Source: Pseudomonadota bacterium (GTDB lineage: Bacteria; Pseudomonadota; Gammaproteobacteria; Burkholderiales; Burkholderiaceae_C). Taken from it: DNA of 34,136 bases. Positions 1 to 11,671 of this stretch are shown here, one piece after another. The translations under genes were made by a program, and so were the position numbers. The first letter of the stretch is position 1; every line of letters starts with the position of its first letter. Below the pieces are notes generated by a model. The model did no database searches and was not told the DNA's origin. It saw only the letters and a list, made by a program, of their open reading frames with translations. The DNA is taken from positions 1 through 34,136 of the forward strand of contig JAJZHH010000015.1 in NCBI GenBank assembly GCA_021804595.1, read 5' to 3'.

Positions 1-1437
1 GGGCGCATCGCGGCGCGCTACGGGCTGGGCTACGCGACCGACGACTGGCGGGGGCTGGCTGCCGCGTTTCCGAACTACGACGCCGATCCGCTGGTGCAAA
101 GCGGCCTGGTCGTCGCGCGCGACGCCAACGGCGACACGCTGGAGCCGGCCAGCGTGCCCGGCAGCACGGTGGCGCGCCGCTACGACCGCCTGCGCGATCG
201 CATCACCTTCCCGATCCGCAACGTGCAAGGCGAGCTGATCGGCTTCGGCGGCCGCGTGCTCGGCAGCGGCGAGCCCAAGTACCTGAATTCGCCGGAAACG
301 GTGCTGTTCCACAAGGGCGAGGAGCTGTACGGACTGTTCGAGGCGCGCGCCGCGGTGCAGCGCAAGGGGCAGGCGCTGATCGTCGAGGGCTACCTCGACG
401 TCATCGCGCTGGCGCAGCACGGCATCGAGCACGCGGTGGCCACGCTGGGCACCGCATGCACCGGCGAGCACATCAAGCGGCTGTTCCGCCACTGCGCGCA
501 GATCGTGTTCGCGTTCGACGGCGACAGCGCCGGCCGGCGCGCCGCGGCGCGCGCGCTCGAGCGCACGCTGCCGGCGCTGGCCGACGAGCGTTCGGTCAAG
601 TTCCTGTTCCTGCCCGCCGAACACGACCCCGACAGCTATGTGCGCGCGCTCGGCGCCGACGCCTTCGAGCGCGAACTTGCCCACGCCCAGCCGCTGTCGG
701 TGTTCCTGCTCGACCACGTCGGCGACGGTCTTGCGTTGAGCACCGCCGAAGGCCGCGCGCAGGCCATCGCGCGCGCGCGGCCATTGCTGGCGCTGCTGCC
801 CGAAGGCGCGCTGAAAGGCCAGATCGTCGCCGAATTCGCGCGGCGGCTGCAAACCCCGGCGGCCGAGGTCCGCGCCGAGCTGGCGCCGCGCAGTGCCGCC
901 GCGGCGCCACCGGTGCGCGACCCCGGCACCGCCGGCACCGCCGGCGGCGCACGCTGGCGCCGTGGCCACGACAGCGCTCAGCCGCGCGCGTCCCGGCTGA
1001 GCGCGCCGCGCACCGATCACGCGCGCACCGCCTTGCGCATCCTGTTCGCGCAGCCCGAGTTGTGGGCGCAGCTCAGCACCGCGCAGCACGCGCTGCTGAT
1101 GCAGCACGACGAGGCCACACGTCGCCTGGCCGGCTGGCTCGAGGCGCGGCTGGACGTCGAACCGCGGATCAGCGCCGCCGCGCTGTGGGAGGCGCTGCGC
1201 GGCGACGGCCTGCTCGAGCAGGCCGGGGCGCTGGCGCCGGGCGACCTGCTCGAACTTGACGCGGCCGCACTGACCCATCACCTGCACGGAGCGCTCGACA
1301 GCGTCGAACACGCGTGGATCAAGCGCCGCCAGCAGGAACTGGCCGCCGACGGTCTGCGCAGCGACGACGCGCGGCTCGAATACAGCGCGCTGTCGGCCCG
1401 CCTGCGCGAGCTCGGACGCAAGCTGCCCCGTCTCTGA
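1..1437 (+). CDS. dnaG: DNA primase DnaG, 3' part (5' end outside window)
   Basis: Primase makes the short RNA primers for replication and works with the DnaB helicase. The frame is open from base 1, so the N-terminal zinc-binding domain and start codon lie outside the window. Visible parts in order are the end of the catalytic core (RYGLGYATDDW at the left edge), the TOPRIM fold with EGYLD at 385-399 and the metal-binding DGDSAG at 517-534, then a Pro/Ala-rich linker and a helical C-terminal domain of the helicase-binding type that ends at a TGA. A GTG at 94 lies inside the conserved core and is not the start. The gene is followed by rpoD, the usual macromolecular-synthesis arrangement. The identification is firm; only the 5' extent is unknown. 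Confidence 0.96.
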   Translation, partial: GRIAARYGLGYATDDWRGLAAAFPNYDADPLVQSGLVVARDANGDTLEPASVPGSTVARRYDRLRDRITFPIRNVQGELIGFGGRVLGSGEPKYLNSPETVLFHKGEELYGLFEARAAVQRKGQALIVEGYLDVIALAQHGIEHAVATLGTACTGEHIKRLFRHCAQIVFAFDGDSAGRRAAARALERTLPALADERSVKFLFLPAEHDPDSYVRALGADAFERELAHAQPLSVFLLDHVGDGLALSTAEGRAQAIARARPLLALLPEGALKGQIVAEFARRLQTPAAEVRAELAPRSAAAAPPVRDPGTAGTAGGARWRRGHDSAQPRASRLSAPRTDHARTALRILFAQPELWAQLSTAQHALLMQHDEATRRLAGWLEARLDVEPRISAAALWEALRGDGLLEQAGALAPGDLLELDAAALTHHLHGALDSVEHAWIKRRQQELAADGLRSDDARLEYSALSARLRELGRKLPRL

Positions 1438-1486
1438 ACGGGCCGCGCCGATGCCGGCCATCGCCGCATTCATGACACGCCCGCAG

Positions 1487-1513
1487 TTGAATTTCAAGGG
1501 GCTTGACTATAAT
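1487..1513 (+). promoter_or_regulatory. sigma-70-type promoter for rpoD
   Basis: A perfect -10 hexamer TATAAT lies at 1508-1513, and a -35-like TTGAAT lies at 1487-1492, 15 bases upstream. The spacing is short of the optimal 17. The site sits in the 192-base dnaG-rpoD gap and would give a leader of about 110 bases before the rpoD ATG. A private promoter lets rpoD be expressed independently of dnaG. It is inferred from sequence only. Confidence 0.6.
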
Positions 1514-1629
1514 TGAACGTTTCTCAGCAAAATCCAGCGGTGGCATGCAGCGCCAACGCCGCCGGATCGCGCCGGGATCGTCAGGGGGCGAAAACCGCCA
1601 CCCAGCGTCGTCGTCACGAGGAGCCGGAC

Positions 1630-3876
1630 ATGCCCAAGCCGAAATCCGCCCCAGCTACGAAAGCCGCGCCCGAGCGCGGCGGCGATGACGCGGCGCCGCG
1701 CCAACGCGCCTCCACCACCATCAAGTCGCCAGCCATGCCCACGTCCAAGTCCACTCCGAAGCCCGCAGCCGCCGCGAAGGCGCCGAAGGCGTCCGCCGCC
1801 CGGCAGCCGCAGCAGCGCGCAACGGCCGCCCCGCGCGCCAAGGCCGCCGCGTCCAAGCTTGAGGACAAGGCCGCCAAGTTGGTCAAGACGGCGCCGGCCG
1901 ACGACTACGTGGCCGACGAAGCCGACGAAGTCGCAGCGCCGGCAGCGCCGATGCCGCGCGGCCGGCGGCCGTCGCGCGCGAAGGAAAAGCAGCTGCTGAA
2001 GGAATTCGGCTACGACGACTCGAACGTCACCGAAGAGGAGCTCGCGCGCCGGCGACAGCGGCTGAAGAACCTGATCAAGCTCGGCAAAACGCGCGGCTTC
2101 CTGACCTACGGCGAAATCAATGACCATCTGCCGGACAATCTGGCAGATCCTGATTTGCTCGAGACGATCATCAGCATGCTCAACGACATGGGCATCGCGG
2201 TCTACGAGCAGGCGCCCGACGCGCAAACGCTGCTGCTGAACCAGCACGGCCCGACCACGTCGAGTGACGAGGAGGCCGAGGAAGAAGCCGAGGCGGCGCT
2301 GTCGTCGGTCGACTCCGAGTTCGGCCGCACCACCGACCCGGTGCGCATGTACATGCGTGAAATGGGCACCGTGCAGCTGCTGACGCGCGAAGGCGAGATC
2401 GTGATCGCCAAGCGCATCGAGGAAGGGCTGCGCAAGATGATGCTGGCGATTTCGGCGTCGCCGGCGACGGTGGCTGAAATCCTGGCGATGGCCGCGCGCA
2501 TCGCCAACAACGAGCTGCCGGTCGACGAAGTCGTCGACGGCATGGTCTCCGACGACGAGTCCGACGACTACGTTGCCGAGGAGGACGTCGACTTCGCGCT
2601 GGCCGACGAGGCCGAGGAGGACGACGAGACCGCGGCCGCCGCGGCCAGCTCGGTCAAGCTCGAGGAACTCAAGAGCAAGGCGCTCGAGCGCTTCGCGCAG
2701 GTGCATGACGCGTTCATGAAGATGCGCCGCGCCTACGACAAGGACGGCTACAAGTCGGCGGCCTACGTCAAGGCGCAGGACGCGATTTCGCGCAACCTGA
2801 TGGAAGTCCGTTTCACCGCTCGCACCGTCGAGAAGCTGTGCGACCTGCTGCGCAGCCAGGTCGACGAAGTGCGCCGTCACGAACGCGAAATCCGACGCAT
2901 CGTCGTCGACCGCTGCGGCATGCCGCAGGAAGAGTTCATCAAGAGTTTCCCCGGCCATCAGCTCGACCTGCAATGGGCCGAACGCATCGCGGCGTCGAAC
3001 CGGCCCTACGCCGCGATCCTCGAGCGCAACCTGCCCAGCATCCAGGAGCTGCAGCAGCGCCTGGTCGACACGCAAAAGCGCGTCGTCGTGCCCCTGACCG
3101 ACTTCAAGGACATCAACGCGCAGATGAGCCGCGGCGAGCAGGAAGCCCGCGAAGCCAAGCGCGAGATGATCGAGGCCAACCTGCGTCTGGTGATTTCGAT
3201 CGCGAAGAAGTACACGAACCGCGGCCTGCAGTTCCTCGACCTGATCCAGGAAGGCAACGTCGGCCTGATGAAGGCGGTCGACAAGTTCGAATACCGCCGC
3301 GGCTACAAGTTCTCGACTTACGCGACCTGGTGGATCCGCCAGGCGATCACGCGTTCGATCGCCGATCAGGCACGCACCATTCGCATTCCGGTGCATATGA
3401 TCGAAACGATCAATAAGGTCAACCGGATTTCGCGCCAGTACCTGCAGGAAACCGGCACCGAGCCGGACGCAGCGATCCTGGCCGAGAAGATGGACATGCC
3501 GGAAGACAAGGTGCGCAAGATCATGAAGATCGCGAAGGAGCCGATCTCGATGGAGACGCCGATCGGCGACGACGACGACTCGCATCTGGGCGACTTCATC
3601 GAGGACACCGGCATGCTGGCGCCGACCGACGCGGCGCTGCAGGCCAGCCTGCGCGACGTCGTCAAGGACATCCTCGATTCGCTGACGCCGCGCGAGGCCA
3701 AGGTGCTGCGCATGCGTTTCGGCATCGAGATGGCCAACGACCACACCCTCGAGGAAGTCGGCAAGCAGTTCGACGTCACCCGCGAGCGCATCCGCCAGAT
3801 CGAAGCCAAGGCGCTGCGCAAGCTCAAGCACCCGACGCGTTCGGACAAGCTGCGCAGCTTCCTCGACTCGCTGTGA
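1630..3876 (+). CDS. rpoD: Primary sigma factor RpoD (sigma-70)
   Basis: Housekeeping sigma factor that directs RNA polymerase to -10/-35 promoters; 748 residues. The ATG at 1630 is chosen because AGGAG lies 6 bases upstream; the frame stays open further upstream (TTG at 1513), but that overlaps the promoter. Residues 1 to about 115 are a Lys/Ala/Pro-rich extension. Region 1.1 follows at roughly 117-197, then region 1.2 ([11 protein letters not shown], near 235). A long acidic non-conserved region precedes region 2 ([20 protein letters not shown], near 535; [10 protein letters not shown]). Region 4.2 carries the helix-turn-helix [18 protein letters not shown] near the C-terminus. A hairpin lies 18 bases after the stop. 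The family assignment is certain; the basic N-terminal tail resembles those seen in Burkholderiales RpoD proteins. Confidence 0.98.
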   Translation: MPKPKSAPATKAAPERGGDDAAPRQRASTTIKSPAMPTSKSTPKPAAAAKAPKASAARQPQQRATAAPRAKAAASKLEDKAAKLVKTAPADDYVADEADEVAAPAAPMPRGRRPSRAKEKQLLKEFGYDDSNVTEEELARRRQRLKNLIKLGKTRGFLTYGEINDHLPDNLADPDLLETIISMLNDMGIAVYEQAPDAQTLLLNQHGPTTSSDEEAEEEAEAALSSVDSEFGRTTDPVRMYMREMGTVQLLTREGEIVIAKRIEEGLRKMMLAISASPATVAEILAMAARIANNELPVDEVVDGMVSDDESDDYVAEEDVDFALADEAEEDDETAAAAASSVKLEELKSKALERFAQVHDAFMKMRRAYDKDGYKSAAYVKAQDAISRNLMEVRFTARTVEKLCDLLRSQVDEVRRHEREIRRIVVDRCGMPQEEFIKSFPGHQLDLQWAERIAASNRPYAAILERNLPSIQELQQRLVDTQKRVVVPLTDFKDINAQMSRGEQEAREAKREMIEANLRLVISIAKKYTNRGLQFLDLIQEGNVGLMKAVDKFEYRRGYKFSTYATWWIRQAITRSIADQARTIRIPVHMIETINKVNRISRQYLQETGTEPDAAILAEKMDMPEDKVRKIMKIAKEPISMETPIGDDDDSHLGDFIEDTGMLAPTDAALQASLRDVVKDILDSLTPREAKVLRMRFGIEMANDHTLEEVGKQFDVTRERIRQIEAKALRKLKHPTRSDKLRSFLDSL

Positions 3877-3894
3877 GCTGCTGAAGTTCCCCCT

Positions 3895-3914
3895 CCGGCG
3901 GCGCACGCCGCCGG
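3895..3914 (+). terminator. GC-rich hairpin after rpoD
   Basis: An 8-bp perfect stem (CCGGCGGC pairing with GCCGCCGG) closes a GCAC loop, 18 bases after the rpoD stop. There is no T-tract, so it is at best an incomplete intrinsic terminator; it could instead protect the mRNA end. Confidence 0.35.
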
Positions 3915-3939
3915 CGTCAGGCCGCGCTAGACTGCGCTC

Positions 3940-4848
3940 ATGTCGAATCTGCGCAAGCCCGTGACGCGAACCGTCGTCTTTGCTGACATCGTCGGCAGCA
4001 CCGGCTTGTACAAATCACTGGGCGACAGCGTCGCCGCGCGGCTGATGACGTCGACCACGCAGCTCATCGCCGACGCCGTGCACGCCGAGAACGGCGAAGT
4101 GGTCAAGACGCTCGGCGACGGACTGCTCGCGGTGTTCGACGCCAACGATCCGGCACTGCGCGCGTGCTGCGCGGCGCAGCGCCTGCTGGCGGCGCGCGGC
4201 CAGCGCAGCGAGACCGCGGTGGAGCTCAAGGTCGGCCTGTCGCGCGGCCCGGTGGTGCTGACCCCGGGCGATTGCTTCGGCGACGCGGTCAACGCCGCGG
4301 CGAGGCTGTCGGATTCGGCCGCCGGTGGCCAGATCCTGCTCGCCGACGCGGTCACCGAGGGGCTGGGGCTCGAACAGCTGGCTCGCTTGCGCAGCCTCGG
4401 CGCGATCTTCCTGCGCGGCTACGACGTGCCGATCCCGGTGCACCGCATCGAGTGGGACTCGAGCTGGCAGAACAATCAGACCCAGCCGCACGCGCCGACG
4501 GTGCTCGGCGGCGGCGTCCAGCGCCTGGGCCTGAGCTGGCTCGACGCCACCGCCGAATTCGGCATCGAGCAGTCTCCGGTGGGCATCGGGCGCAGCCCGT
4601 CGGCCGAGTTCAGCGTCAACGACATCCGCGTGTCGCGCCAGCATGCCCGCATCGACTGGCGCGGCAGCTATTTCCAGTTGCTCGACCTGTCGAGCAATGG
4701 CACCTGGGTGCGCTTTTCCGGCCAGGACAACGTGATCGCGTTGCGCCGCAACGAATGCGCGCTGCACGGCGACGGCGAGATCAGCCTCGGTGCGCGCCCC
4801 ACCGACCCGACAGCGCCGACCGTGCAGTTCCGCGTGCTCGGCGGCTGA
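3940..4848 (+). CDS. Class III adenylate/guanylate cyclase with C-terminal FHA domain
   Basis: Predicted soluble nucleotide cyclase, 302 residues, probably making cAMP. Cyclase homology domain spans about residues 9-170. Metal-binding Asp16 lies in VVFADIVGST and Asp60 in KTLGDGLLAVF, with Lys56 at a position often linked to adenine recognition. The transition-state pair Asn118/Arg122 lies in DAVNAAARLSD. A forkhead-associated domain, which binds phosphothreonine, covers about 210-300: GIGRSP at 215-220, SRQHARI at 232-238, SSNGTW at 251-256. No membrane segment is visible. The fusion suggests output control by a Ser/Thr-phosphorylated partner, but no Ser/Thr kinase is encoded nearby. It starts 63 bases after rpoD and ends 16 bases before hemH, so it may be cotranscribed with hemH. 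No clear Shine-Dalgarno precedes the ATG. Substrate (ATP versus GTP) is inference. Confidence 0.88.
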   Translation: MSNLRKPVTRTVVFADIVGSTGLYKSLGDSVAARLMTSTTQLIADAVHAENGEVVKTLGDGLLAVFDANDPALRACCAAQRLLAARGQRSETAVELKVGLSRGPVVLTPGDCFGDAVNAAARLSDSAAGGQILLADAVTEGLGLEQLARLRSLGAIFLRGYDVPIPVHRIEWDSSWQNNQTQPHAPTVLGGGVQRLGLSWLDATAEFGIEQSPVGIGRSPSAEFSVNDIRVSRQHARIDWRGSYFQLLDLSSNGTWVRFSGQDNVIALRRNECALHGDGEISLGARPTDPTAPTVQFRVLGG

Positions 4849-4864
4849 TTCCCTCGATACCCCC

Positions 4865-5947
4865 ATGGACACCGCCCCCCCCTACCGCCACGGCAGCGCG
4901 CCGCGCACCGCGGTGCTGCTGCTGAACCTGGGCACGCCGGCGGCGCCGACCGCAGCCGCGTTGCGTCGCTACCTCGGCGAATTCCTCAGCGACCGCCGCG
5001 TCGTCGAACTGCCCGCGGCGCTGTGGCAACCGCTGCTGCGCGGCGTGATCCTGCCGCTGCGCGCGCCGAAATCGGCGGCCAAATACGCGTCGATCTGGCG
5101 TGACGACGGCTCGCCGCTGGCCAGCGGCACGCGGCGCCTGGCCAGCGCGCTCGAGCAGGAACTGGCGCGCCGCGGCCACGCGGTGCTGGTGCGCGACGCG
5201 ATGCGCTACGGCGCGCCGGCCACCGCCGACGTGCTCGACGCCTTGCAGCGCGAAGGCGTCACGCGGCTGCTCGCGCTGCCGCTTTACCCGCAGTATTGCG
5301 CGGCGACCACCGCGTCGTCGCTCGACGCGGTGATGCAGTGGTTCGCGCGCGCGCGCCGTCAGCCCGAGCTGCGCACGCTGCGCAGCTGGGCCGACGACGC
5401 CGGCTACATCGGCGCGCTGGCGGCCAAGGTGCGCGCGCGCTGGCAGGCCGACGGCGAACCCGAACAGCTGCTGATCAGCTTCCACGGCATGCCGGCGCGC
5501 ACGCTGGCGCTGGGCGACCCGTATTACTGCGAATGCCAGCTGACCGCGCGGCGACTGGCCGAGGCGCTCGAGCTGCCGACCGACCGCTGGCGCGCGACCT
5601 TCCAGTCGCGCTTCGGCCGCCAGGCCTGGCTGCAACCGTACACCGCGCCGACCTTGCAGGAACTGGCGCGCGGCGGCTGCCGGCGGGTCGACGTGATCTG
5701 CCCAGGCTTCGCGGTGGATTGCCTGGAAACCCTCGAGGAAATCGCCGTCGAGGCGCGCGATCTGTTTCTCGCCGCAGGCGGCGAGCGTTATCGCTACATC
5801 GAATGCCTCAACGACGACGCGGCCTGGGTGCCGCGGCTGGCGGACCTCGCCGAGCGGCAGATGATGGGCTGGCCCGAGGCGGCACCGGCGCGCGACGCGC
5901 TCGACGCCAGCCGCGCCCGCGCGCTGAGCGCCGGAGCGGCCGACTGA
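4865..5947 (+). CDS. hemH: Ferrochelatase HemH
   Basis: Inserts Fe2+ into protoporphyrin IX, the last step of haem synthesis. The 360-residue product matches the usual bacterial length. Residues near the N-terminus read VLLLNLGTPAAPT, the ferrochelatase entry motif, and SFHGMP carries His207, the likely metal-binding residue. CPGFAVDCLETLEE carries Glu288 in the conserved C-terminal signature, and PYYCECQ follows the active-site loop. The ATG at 4865 is chosen because family homology begins about a dozen residues later; an open frame extends further upstream but overlaps the cyclase gene. It lies 16 bases after the cyclase gene, so an operon with it is plausible. The identification is firm. 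Confidence 0.95.
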   Translation: MDTAPPYRHGSAPRTAVLLLNLGTPAAPTAAALRRYLGEFLSDRRVVELPAALWQPLLRGVILPLRAPKSAAKYASIWRDDGSPLASGTRRLASALEQELARRGHAVLVRDAMRYGAPATADVLDALQREGVTRLLALPLYPQYCAATTASSLDAVMQWFARARRQPELRTLRSWADDAGYIGALAAKVRARWQADGEPEQLLISFHGMPARTLALGDPYYCECQLTARRLAEALELPTDRWRATFQSRFGRQAWLQPYTAPTLQELARGGCRRVDVICPGFAVDCLETLEEIAVEARDLFLAAGGERYRYIECLNDDAAWVPRLADLAERQMMGWPEAAPARDALDASRARALSAGAAD

Positions 5948-6042
5948 AGACCCCGCGGACCGCGCTGCGCACGCTTCTTTAGAATCCGGTGTAACTCCCC
6001 ACCTGGGCTGCGACGCGCCTGTCGCGCGGCAGCCAAATCCTC

Positions 6043-7863
6043 GTGTCCGCAAACCCTTCCCGCCACCTCCCCGGCTGGCTGGCCGACGCCGTCGTGCTGG
6101 CGCTGGCCGCCGCCTGTCTGTTCGCCTGGCTGGGGCTGCCACCGCTGCGCGACAACAACGAGGCGCTGTACGCCGACATCGGCTGGACCATGGCGCACGG
6201 CGGCAGCTGGATCATTCCCCATCTCAACGGCGTGCCCTACATCGAGAAGCCGCCGCTGCTGTACTGGTTGATCGCGCTGAGTTACAAGGCCTTCGGCACC
6301 GGCCTGTGGCAGCCCAGACTGCCCACCGCGGCCGCCGCCTGGCTGAGCTGCGCGCTGCTGCTCGTCTGGGGACGCAGCGTCGGCGCGCCGCTGGCCGGGC
6401 GCTTCGCCGCACTGGTCTGCGCCACCGCGCTGGGTTACGTGCTGATCGCGCGCACCATCCTGTTCGACCCGCTGCTCGTGCTGTTCTGGCTGGCCGCGTT
6501 CGCGCTGGTGCAGCGTGCCGTATGGCTGCGCCGGCGCGCGTGGCTGCGCGCGGCGACGCTGCCGCTGGCGCTGGCGGTGCTGACCAAGGGGCCCGAAGCG
6601 CTGCTGCTGCTCGGGCTGATCGCGCTGCTGCGACTGCTGCTGGCCCCCGGCGACTGGCGCCGCGGCGAACTGCTGCGCTTCTACCTCGATCCGGTGGCGA
6701 TCGCGCTGCTGCTGGCCTTGCTGGTGCCGTGGCATGTCGCGGCGACGCTGCAGCAGCACGGCTTCGCCTGGTTCTATTTCATCAACGAGACCGTGATGCG
6801 CTTCCTCGGCCGCCGCATCCCGGACGACTTCCACACCGGCCCCTGGTGGTACTACGGCCCCAAGCTGCTGATCGGCTTTTTCCAGTGGAGCCCGCTGCTG
6901 GCGCTGCTGGCGTGGCGCGCGCCGCGCCTGGGCAGCACCATCGCCGACGACGCCGCGCGCTGGGCGCGCGACGCCGCCGTCGTGCTGACCGTGTTCTTCT
7001 CGATCGCGTCGAACAAGGGTGCGTACTACCTGCTGCCGGTCGTCCCGCTGGCCGCGCTGTGGCTGGGCGTGCGCCTGCAGCGCGCCGCCGACGCCGGCGT
7101 GCTCGACGCGCTGGGCCGGCAGCTGTCGCCCGCTGCGCTGGCCTTCGGCGTCGCCGCGTTCGCGCTGTGGGGCGCCAGCCTGGCCGGGCCGCTGCACGAC
7201 GAGCTGCTGCGCAGCGGCCTGCCGCCGGCGCAGTTCGCCTGGCTGCCGTGGCTGATCGGCGCGCTGGCGCTGATCGCACTGCTCGCGGCGACGCTGCTGA
7301 TGCACGAACACACCGGCGCCGGGCTGATCGTGTACGCGCTGACCGGGCTGGCGATGGTCGCCTTCGCCACCGAGCTCGACATCGCCAAGACCGCCGACAC
7401 CTCGCAGGCCGAAGTCGCCGCGACGCTGCACCGGGTGATGCCGGCCGACGCCGAAGTGTTTTCGTGGCAGACCTTCGAGGATCACGACGCATCGCTGCTG
7501 ATGTACGGCTGGCGGCCGCTGCGCGTGATCGACAGCACCAGCGCCGACCTGTGGTTCGGCTGCCGCGCGCTGGGTGCGGCCGGCCCCTGCGTCGGCCCGC
7601 AGGCGCTGCGCCAGGCGCGGCACGACGGCCGCGCGGTCGCGGTGTGGGTCGCGCGCTCGCGGCTGCAGGGCTTCTTCGCCAGCGGGCTGCAGCAGGGGCT
7701 GCAGGCGCTGCCTTTCAAGGACAGTGTGGTGTTCATCACCCCGATTTCCCGCCCGGCGAAGCAAAATTCCGCGCCCACCCTTGAAATCGGCGCCGCCGCC
7801 CGCAGTTGCGCTGGGACCTTGAAGGATTGCCTCTCCAACCCATCCGATCGACGTTTCCCATGA
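6043..7863 (+). CDS. ArnT/GT83-type membrane glycosyltransferase
   Basis: Predicted polytopic inner-membrane transferase, 606 residues, using a polyprenyl-phosphate sugar donor. The first periplasmic loop has the family layout: acidic DNNE, then [19 protein letters not shown] and EKPPLLYWL. About a dozen hydrophobic segments follow, then a soluble C-terminal part. The start is a GTG with no clear Shine-Dalgarno; a TAGAAT at 5980-5985 could be its -10. The acceptor (lipid A, protein or other glycan) cannot be told, so no arnT symbol is assigned. Its TGA overlaps the grpE ATG as ATGA, implying translational coupling. The last 30 or so codons look unlike the rest of the protein and double as a candidate heat-shock promoter for grpE. 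Confidence 0.85.
   Translation: MSANPSRHLPGWLADAVVLALAAACLFAWLGLPPLRDNNEALYADIGWTMAHGGSWIIPHLNGVPYIEKPPLLYWLIALSYKAFGTGLWQPRLPTAAAAWLSCALLLVWGRSVGAPLAGRFAALVCATALGYVLIARTILFDPLLVLFWLAAFALVQRAVWLRRRAWLRAATLPLALAVLTKGPEALLLLGLIALLRLLLAPGDWRRGELLRFYLDPVAIALLLALLVPWHVAATLQQHGFAWFYFINETVMRFLGRRIPDDFHTGPWWYYGPKLLIGFFQWSPLLALLAWRAPRLGSTIADDAARWARDAAVVLTVFFSIASNKGAYYLLPVVPLAALWLGVRLQRAADAGVLDALGRQLSPAALAFGVAAFALWGASLAGPLHDELLRSGLPPAQFAWLPWLIGALALIALLAATLLMHEHTGAGLIVYALTGLAMVAFATELDIAKTADTSQAEVAATLHRVMPADAEVFSWQTFEDHDASLLMYGWRPLRVIDSTSADLWFGCRALGAAGPCVGPQALRQARHDGRAVAVWVARSRLQGFFASGLQQGLQALPFKDSVVFITPISRPAKQNSAPTLEIGAAARSCAGTLKDCLSNPSDRRFP
7780..7806 (+). promoter_or_regulatory. possible distal sigma-32 promoter for grpE
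   Basis: CTTGAAA, the exact sigma-32 -35 element, lies at 7780-7786. After 12 bases comes CCCGCAGT (7799-7806), a weak match to the CCCCATNT -10 element. It lies inside the end of the glycosyltransferase gene. Confidence 0.35.
7818..7845 (+). promoter_or_regulatory. sigma-32-type heat-shock promoter for grpE
   Basis: CTTGAAG (7818-7824) and ACCCATCC (7838-7845) are separated by 13 bases, close to the sigma-32 consensus CTTGAAA and CCCCATNT. A start site near 7852 would leave a leader of only about 8 bases before the grpE ATG. No CIRCE (HrcA) operator is visible nearby, which supports sigma-32 rather than HrcA control. Confidence 0.55.
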
Positions 7864-8411
7864 ATCCAGCGCAAGACCCGAATCTGCCCGCCACCGACGC
7901 CACCGATGCTGCCGACACGGCTGCGACGCCCACCGACACCGCGGCCCAGCTGCAGGCCGCGCAGGACGAGATCACGGCGCTGAAGGACCAGTTCCTGCGC
8001 GCCAAGGCCGAGGCCGAGAACGCTCGCCGCCGCGCCGACGAGGAAACCGCCAAGGCGCGCAAGTTCGCGGTCGAGGCGATGGCGCAGGAGCTGCTGCCGG
8101 TCAAGGACAGCCTGGAGGCGGCGATGGCCGACGCCAGCGGCAGCATCGACGCGATCAAGAAGGGCGTCGAGTTGACGCTGAGCCAGTTGCGCGGCGCCTT
8201 CGAGCGCAGCCGCATCCAGGAAATCGCGCCCGCGGTCGGCGAGCGCTTCGACCCGATCTGCCACCAGGCCATCGCCACGGTGCCGGCCGAGCAGCCGGCC
8301 AACACCGTCGTCGGCGTGCTGCAAAAGGGCTACAGCCTGGCCGAGCGCACGCTGCGCCCGGCGCTGGTCACGGTCGCCGCGGCTGCGCAGAATTCAGCGA
8401 CGGCCTCTTGA
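7860..8411 (+). CDS. grpE: Nucleotide exchange factor GrpE
   Basis: Releases ADP from DnaK during the chaperone cycle; 183 residues, a normal size. The N-terminus is an acidic, low-complexity tail, followed by a long helix ([21 protein letters not shown] and onward) that forms the dimeric coiled coil. The C-terminal beta domain has the signature [12 protein letters not shown] and VVGVLQKGY. The ATG at 7860 overlaps the preceding stop as ATGA. An in-frame TTG at 7806 exists but falls in the promoter region. No strong Shine-Dalgarno is visible, fitting coupled or short-leader translation. It heads grpE-dnaK-dnaJ. Confidence 0.96.
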   Translation: MNPAQDPNLPATDATDAADTAATPTDTAAQLQAAQDEITALKDQFLRAKAEAENARRRADEETAKARKFAVEAMAQELLPVKDSLEAAMADASGSIDAIKKGVELTLSQLRGAFERSRIQEIAPAVGERFDPICHQAIATVPAEQPANTVVGVLQKGYSLAERTLRPALVTVAAAAQNSATAS

Positions 8412-8435
8412 AACCGCCACGCTGCAACGGCATTT
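8407..8435 (+). promoter_or_regulatory. sigma-32-type promoter for dnaK
   Basis: CTTGAAA (8407-8413) is the exact -35 element and contains the grpE stop codon. It is followed after 14 bases by CGGCATTT (8428-8435), which matches five of seven fixed positions of CCCCATNT. A start near 8442 gives a leader of about 22 bases carrying the dnaK Shine-Dalgarno. It would let dnaK be induced separately from grpE. Confidence 0.6.
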
Positions 8436-8464
8436 GACAAGACAGACAAAACCCGGAGTTCATC

Positions 8465-10387
<1,923 letters not shown>

Positions 10388-10432
10388 GCGACAACGGCCG
10401 GCCCGCTGACGCCGGCCGACCCCCTTGCGGAC

Positions 10433-10466
10433 GGGGAGGGCCTGGTGCCCTCCCCTTTGGCGTTTT
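10433..10466 (+). terminator. Hairpin with T-tract between dnaK and dnaJ (attenuator-like)
   Basis: GGGGAGGGC (10433-10441) pairs perfectly with GCCCTCCCC (10447-10455) across a CTGGT loop. TTT follows at once, then GTTTTT at 10461-10466. A second 7-bp hairpin (GGCCGGC with GCCGGCC) lies just upstream. Its position inside the operon suggests partial termination or mRNA processing that makes less dnaJ than dnaK. Confidence 0.6.
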
Positions 10467-10484
10467 TCACCGACGGCGAACAGC

Positions 10485-11630
10485 ATGGCCAAGCGCGATT
10501 TCTACGAAGTTCTGGGCGTCTCCCGCGACGCGGACGACGACACCCTGAAAAAGGCCTACCGCAAGCTGGCCATGAAATACCACCCCGACCGCACCCAGGG
10601 TGACAAGGACGGCGAGGAGAAGTTCAAGGAGGCCAAGCTGGCCTACGAGACCTTGAGCGACGCGCAAAAGCGCGCCGCCTACGACCGCTACGGCCACGCC
10701 GGCGTCGACCCCTCGGCGGCCGGCGCCGGCTTCGGCGGTTTCGGCGGCGGCGGCGGCGGCGGCGCCGGTTTCGGCGACTTCGGCAGCATCTTCGAGGAAA
10801 TCTTCGGCGGCGCCGGCGGCCGGCGCGGCGGCGGCGCCCAGCAGGTCTATCGCGGCGCCGACCTCAGCTACGCGCTGAGCCTGACGCTGGAGGAAGCCGC
10901 GCTGGGCACGACCAAGTCGCTGCGCATTCCGTCGTGGGACGCGTGCGACACCTGCCACGGCAGCGGCGCCAAGCCCGGCACCAAGCCCAAGACCTGCCCG
11001 AGCTGCCAGGGCAGCGGCGCCACCACGCAGCGCATGGGCCCGTTCGCGATGCAGCAGACCTGCGGCACCTGCGGCGGCAGCGGCCGCATCATTCCCGAGC
11101 CGTGCCCGAGCTGCCGCGGCCAGGGCCGCGTGCAGCGGCAGAAGACGCTCGAGGTGCAGATTCCGGCCGGCATCGACGCCGGCATGCGCATCCGCTCCAG
11201 CGGCAACGGCGAGCCCGGGGTCAACGGCGGACCCAACGGCGACCTCTACGTCGAAATCCAGATCAAGCCGCATCCGCTGTTCGAGCGCCACGGCGAGGAC
11301 CTGCACTGCCGCGTTCCGGTCAGCATGACCGCGGCCGCGCTGGGCGCGCGCATCGAAGTGCCGACGCTGTCGGGCGCGGCCGAGATCGATCTGCCCGAGG
11401 GCACGCAATCGGGCAAGACGCTGCGCCTGCGCGGCAAGGGCATCAAGGGCATCCACGCCGGACATCCGGGCGACCTGTACTGCCACATCGAAGTGGAGAC
11501 ACCGGTGCGGCTGAGCGACGAGCAGCGTCAGCTGCTCGAGCAGCTCGACGCCTCGTTCAAGCGCGACGGCGACCGCCATTCGCCAGCCGGCAAGAGCTGG
11601 GCCGACAAGGTGCGCGACTTCTTCAAGTGA
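10485..11630 (+). CDS. dnaJ: Co-chaperone DnaJ (Hsp40, type I)
   Basis: Delivers substrates to DnaK and stimulates its ATPase; 381 residues. The J domain spans 1-70 with the essential HPD at 33-35 ([10 protein letters not shown]). A Gly/Phe-rich stretch follows at roughly 80-110. The zinc domain has four CxxCxGxG-type repeats beginning with CDTCHGSG at 154 and continuing [24 protein letters not shown]. The C-terminal domains carry [13 protein letters not shown] and LRGKGIKG. The ATG at 10485 is used because [11 protein letters not shown] is the canonical N-terminus; the frame is open upstream through the terminator hairpin. It is third in the heat-shock group. Confidence 0.98.
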   Translation: MAKRDFYEVLGVSRDADDDTLKKAYRKLAMKYHPDRTQGDKDGEEKFKEAKLAYETLSDAQKRAAYDRYGHAGVDPSAAGAGFGGFGGGGGGGAGFGDFGSIFEEIFGGAGGRRGGGAQQVYRGADLSYALSLTLEEAALGTTKSLRIPSWDACDTCHGSGAKPGTKPKTCPSCQGSGATTQRMGPFAMQQTCGTCGGSGRIIPEPCPSCRGQGRVQRQKTLEVQIPAGIDAGMRIRSSGNGEPGVNGGPNGDLYVEIQIKPHPLFERHGEDLHCRVPVSMTAAALGARIEVPTLSGAAEIDLPEGTQSGKTLRLRGKGIKGIHAGHPGDLYCHIEVETPVRLSDEQRQLLEQLDASFKRDGDRHSPAGKSWADKVRDFFK

Positions 11631-11671
11631 TCGCGCGGCGTTCGCGGATGCGACAATAGCGGCCTTCGCGC

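Noticed and set aside
1507-3906. Very long open frame on the minus strand opposite rpoD
   Set aside because: It mirrors the codon bias of rpoD in a GC-rich genome; the predicted protein is repetitive and has no recognisable domain.
3928-3940. TAGACT just before the cyclase ATG, suggesting a leaderless transcript
   Set aside because: No -35 element at a suitable distance; one weak hexamer is not enough.
7780-7865. CIRCE operator for HrcA upstream of grpE
   Set aside because: The TTAGCACTC inverted repeat is not present; sigma-32-like elements are.
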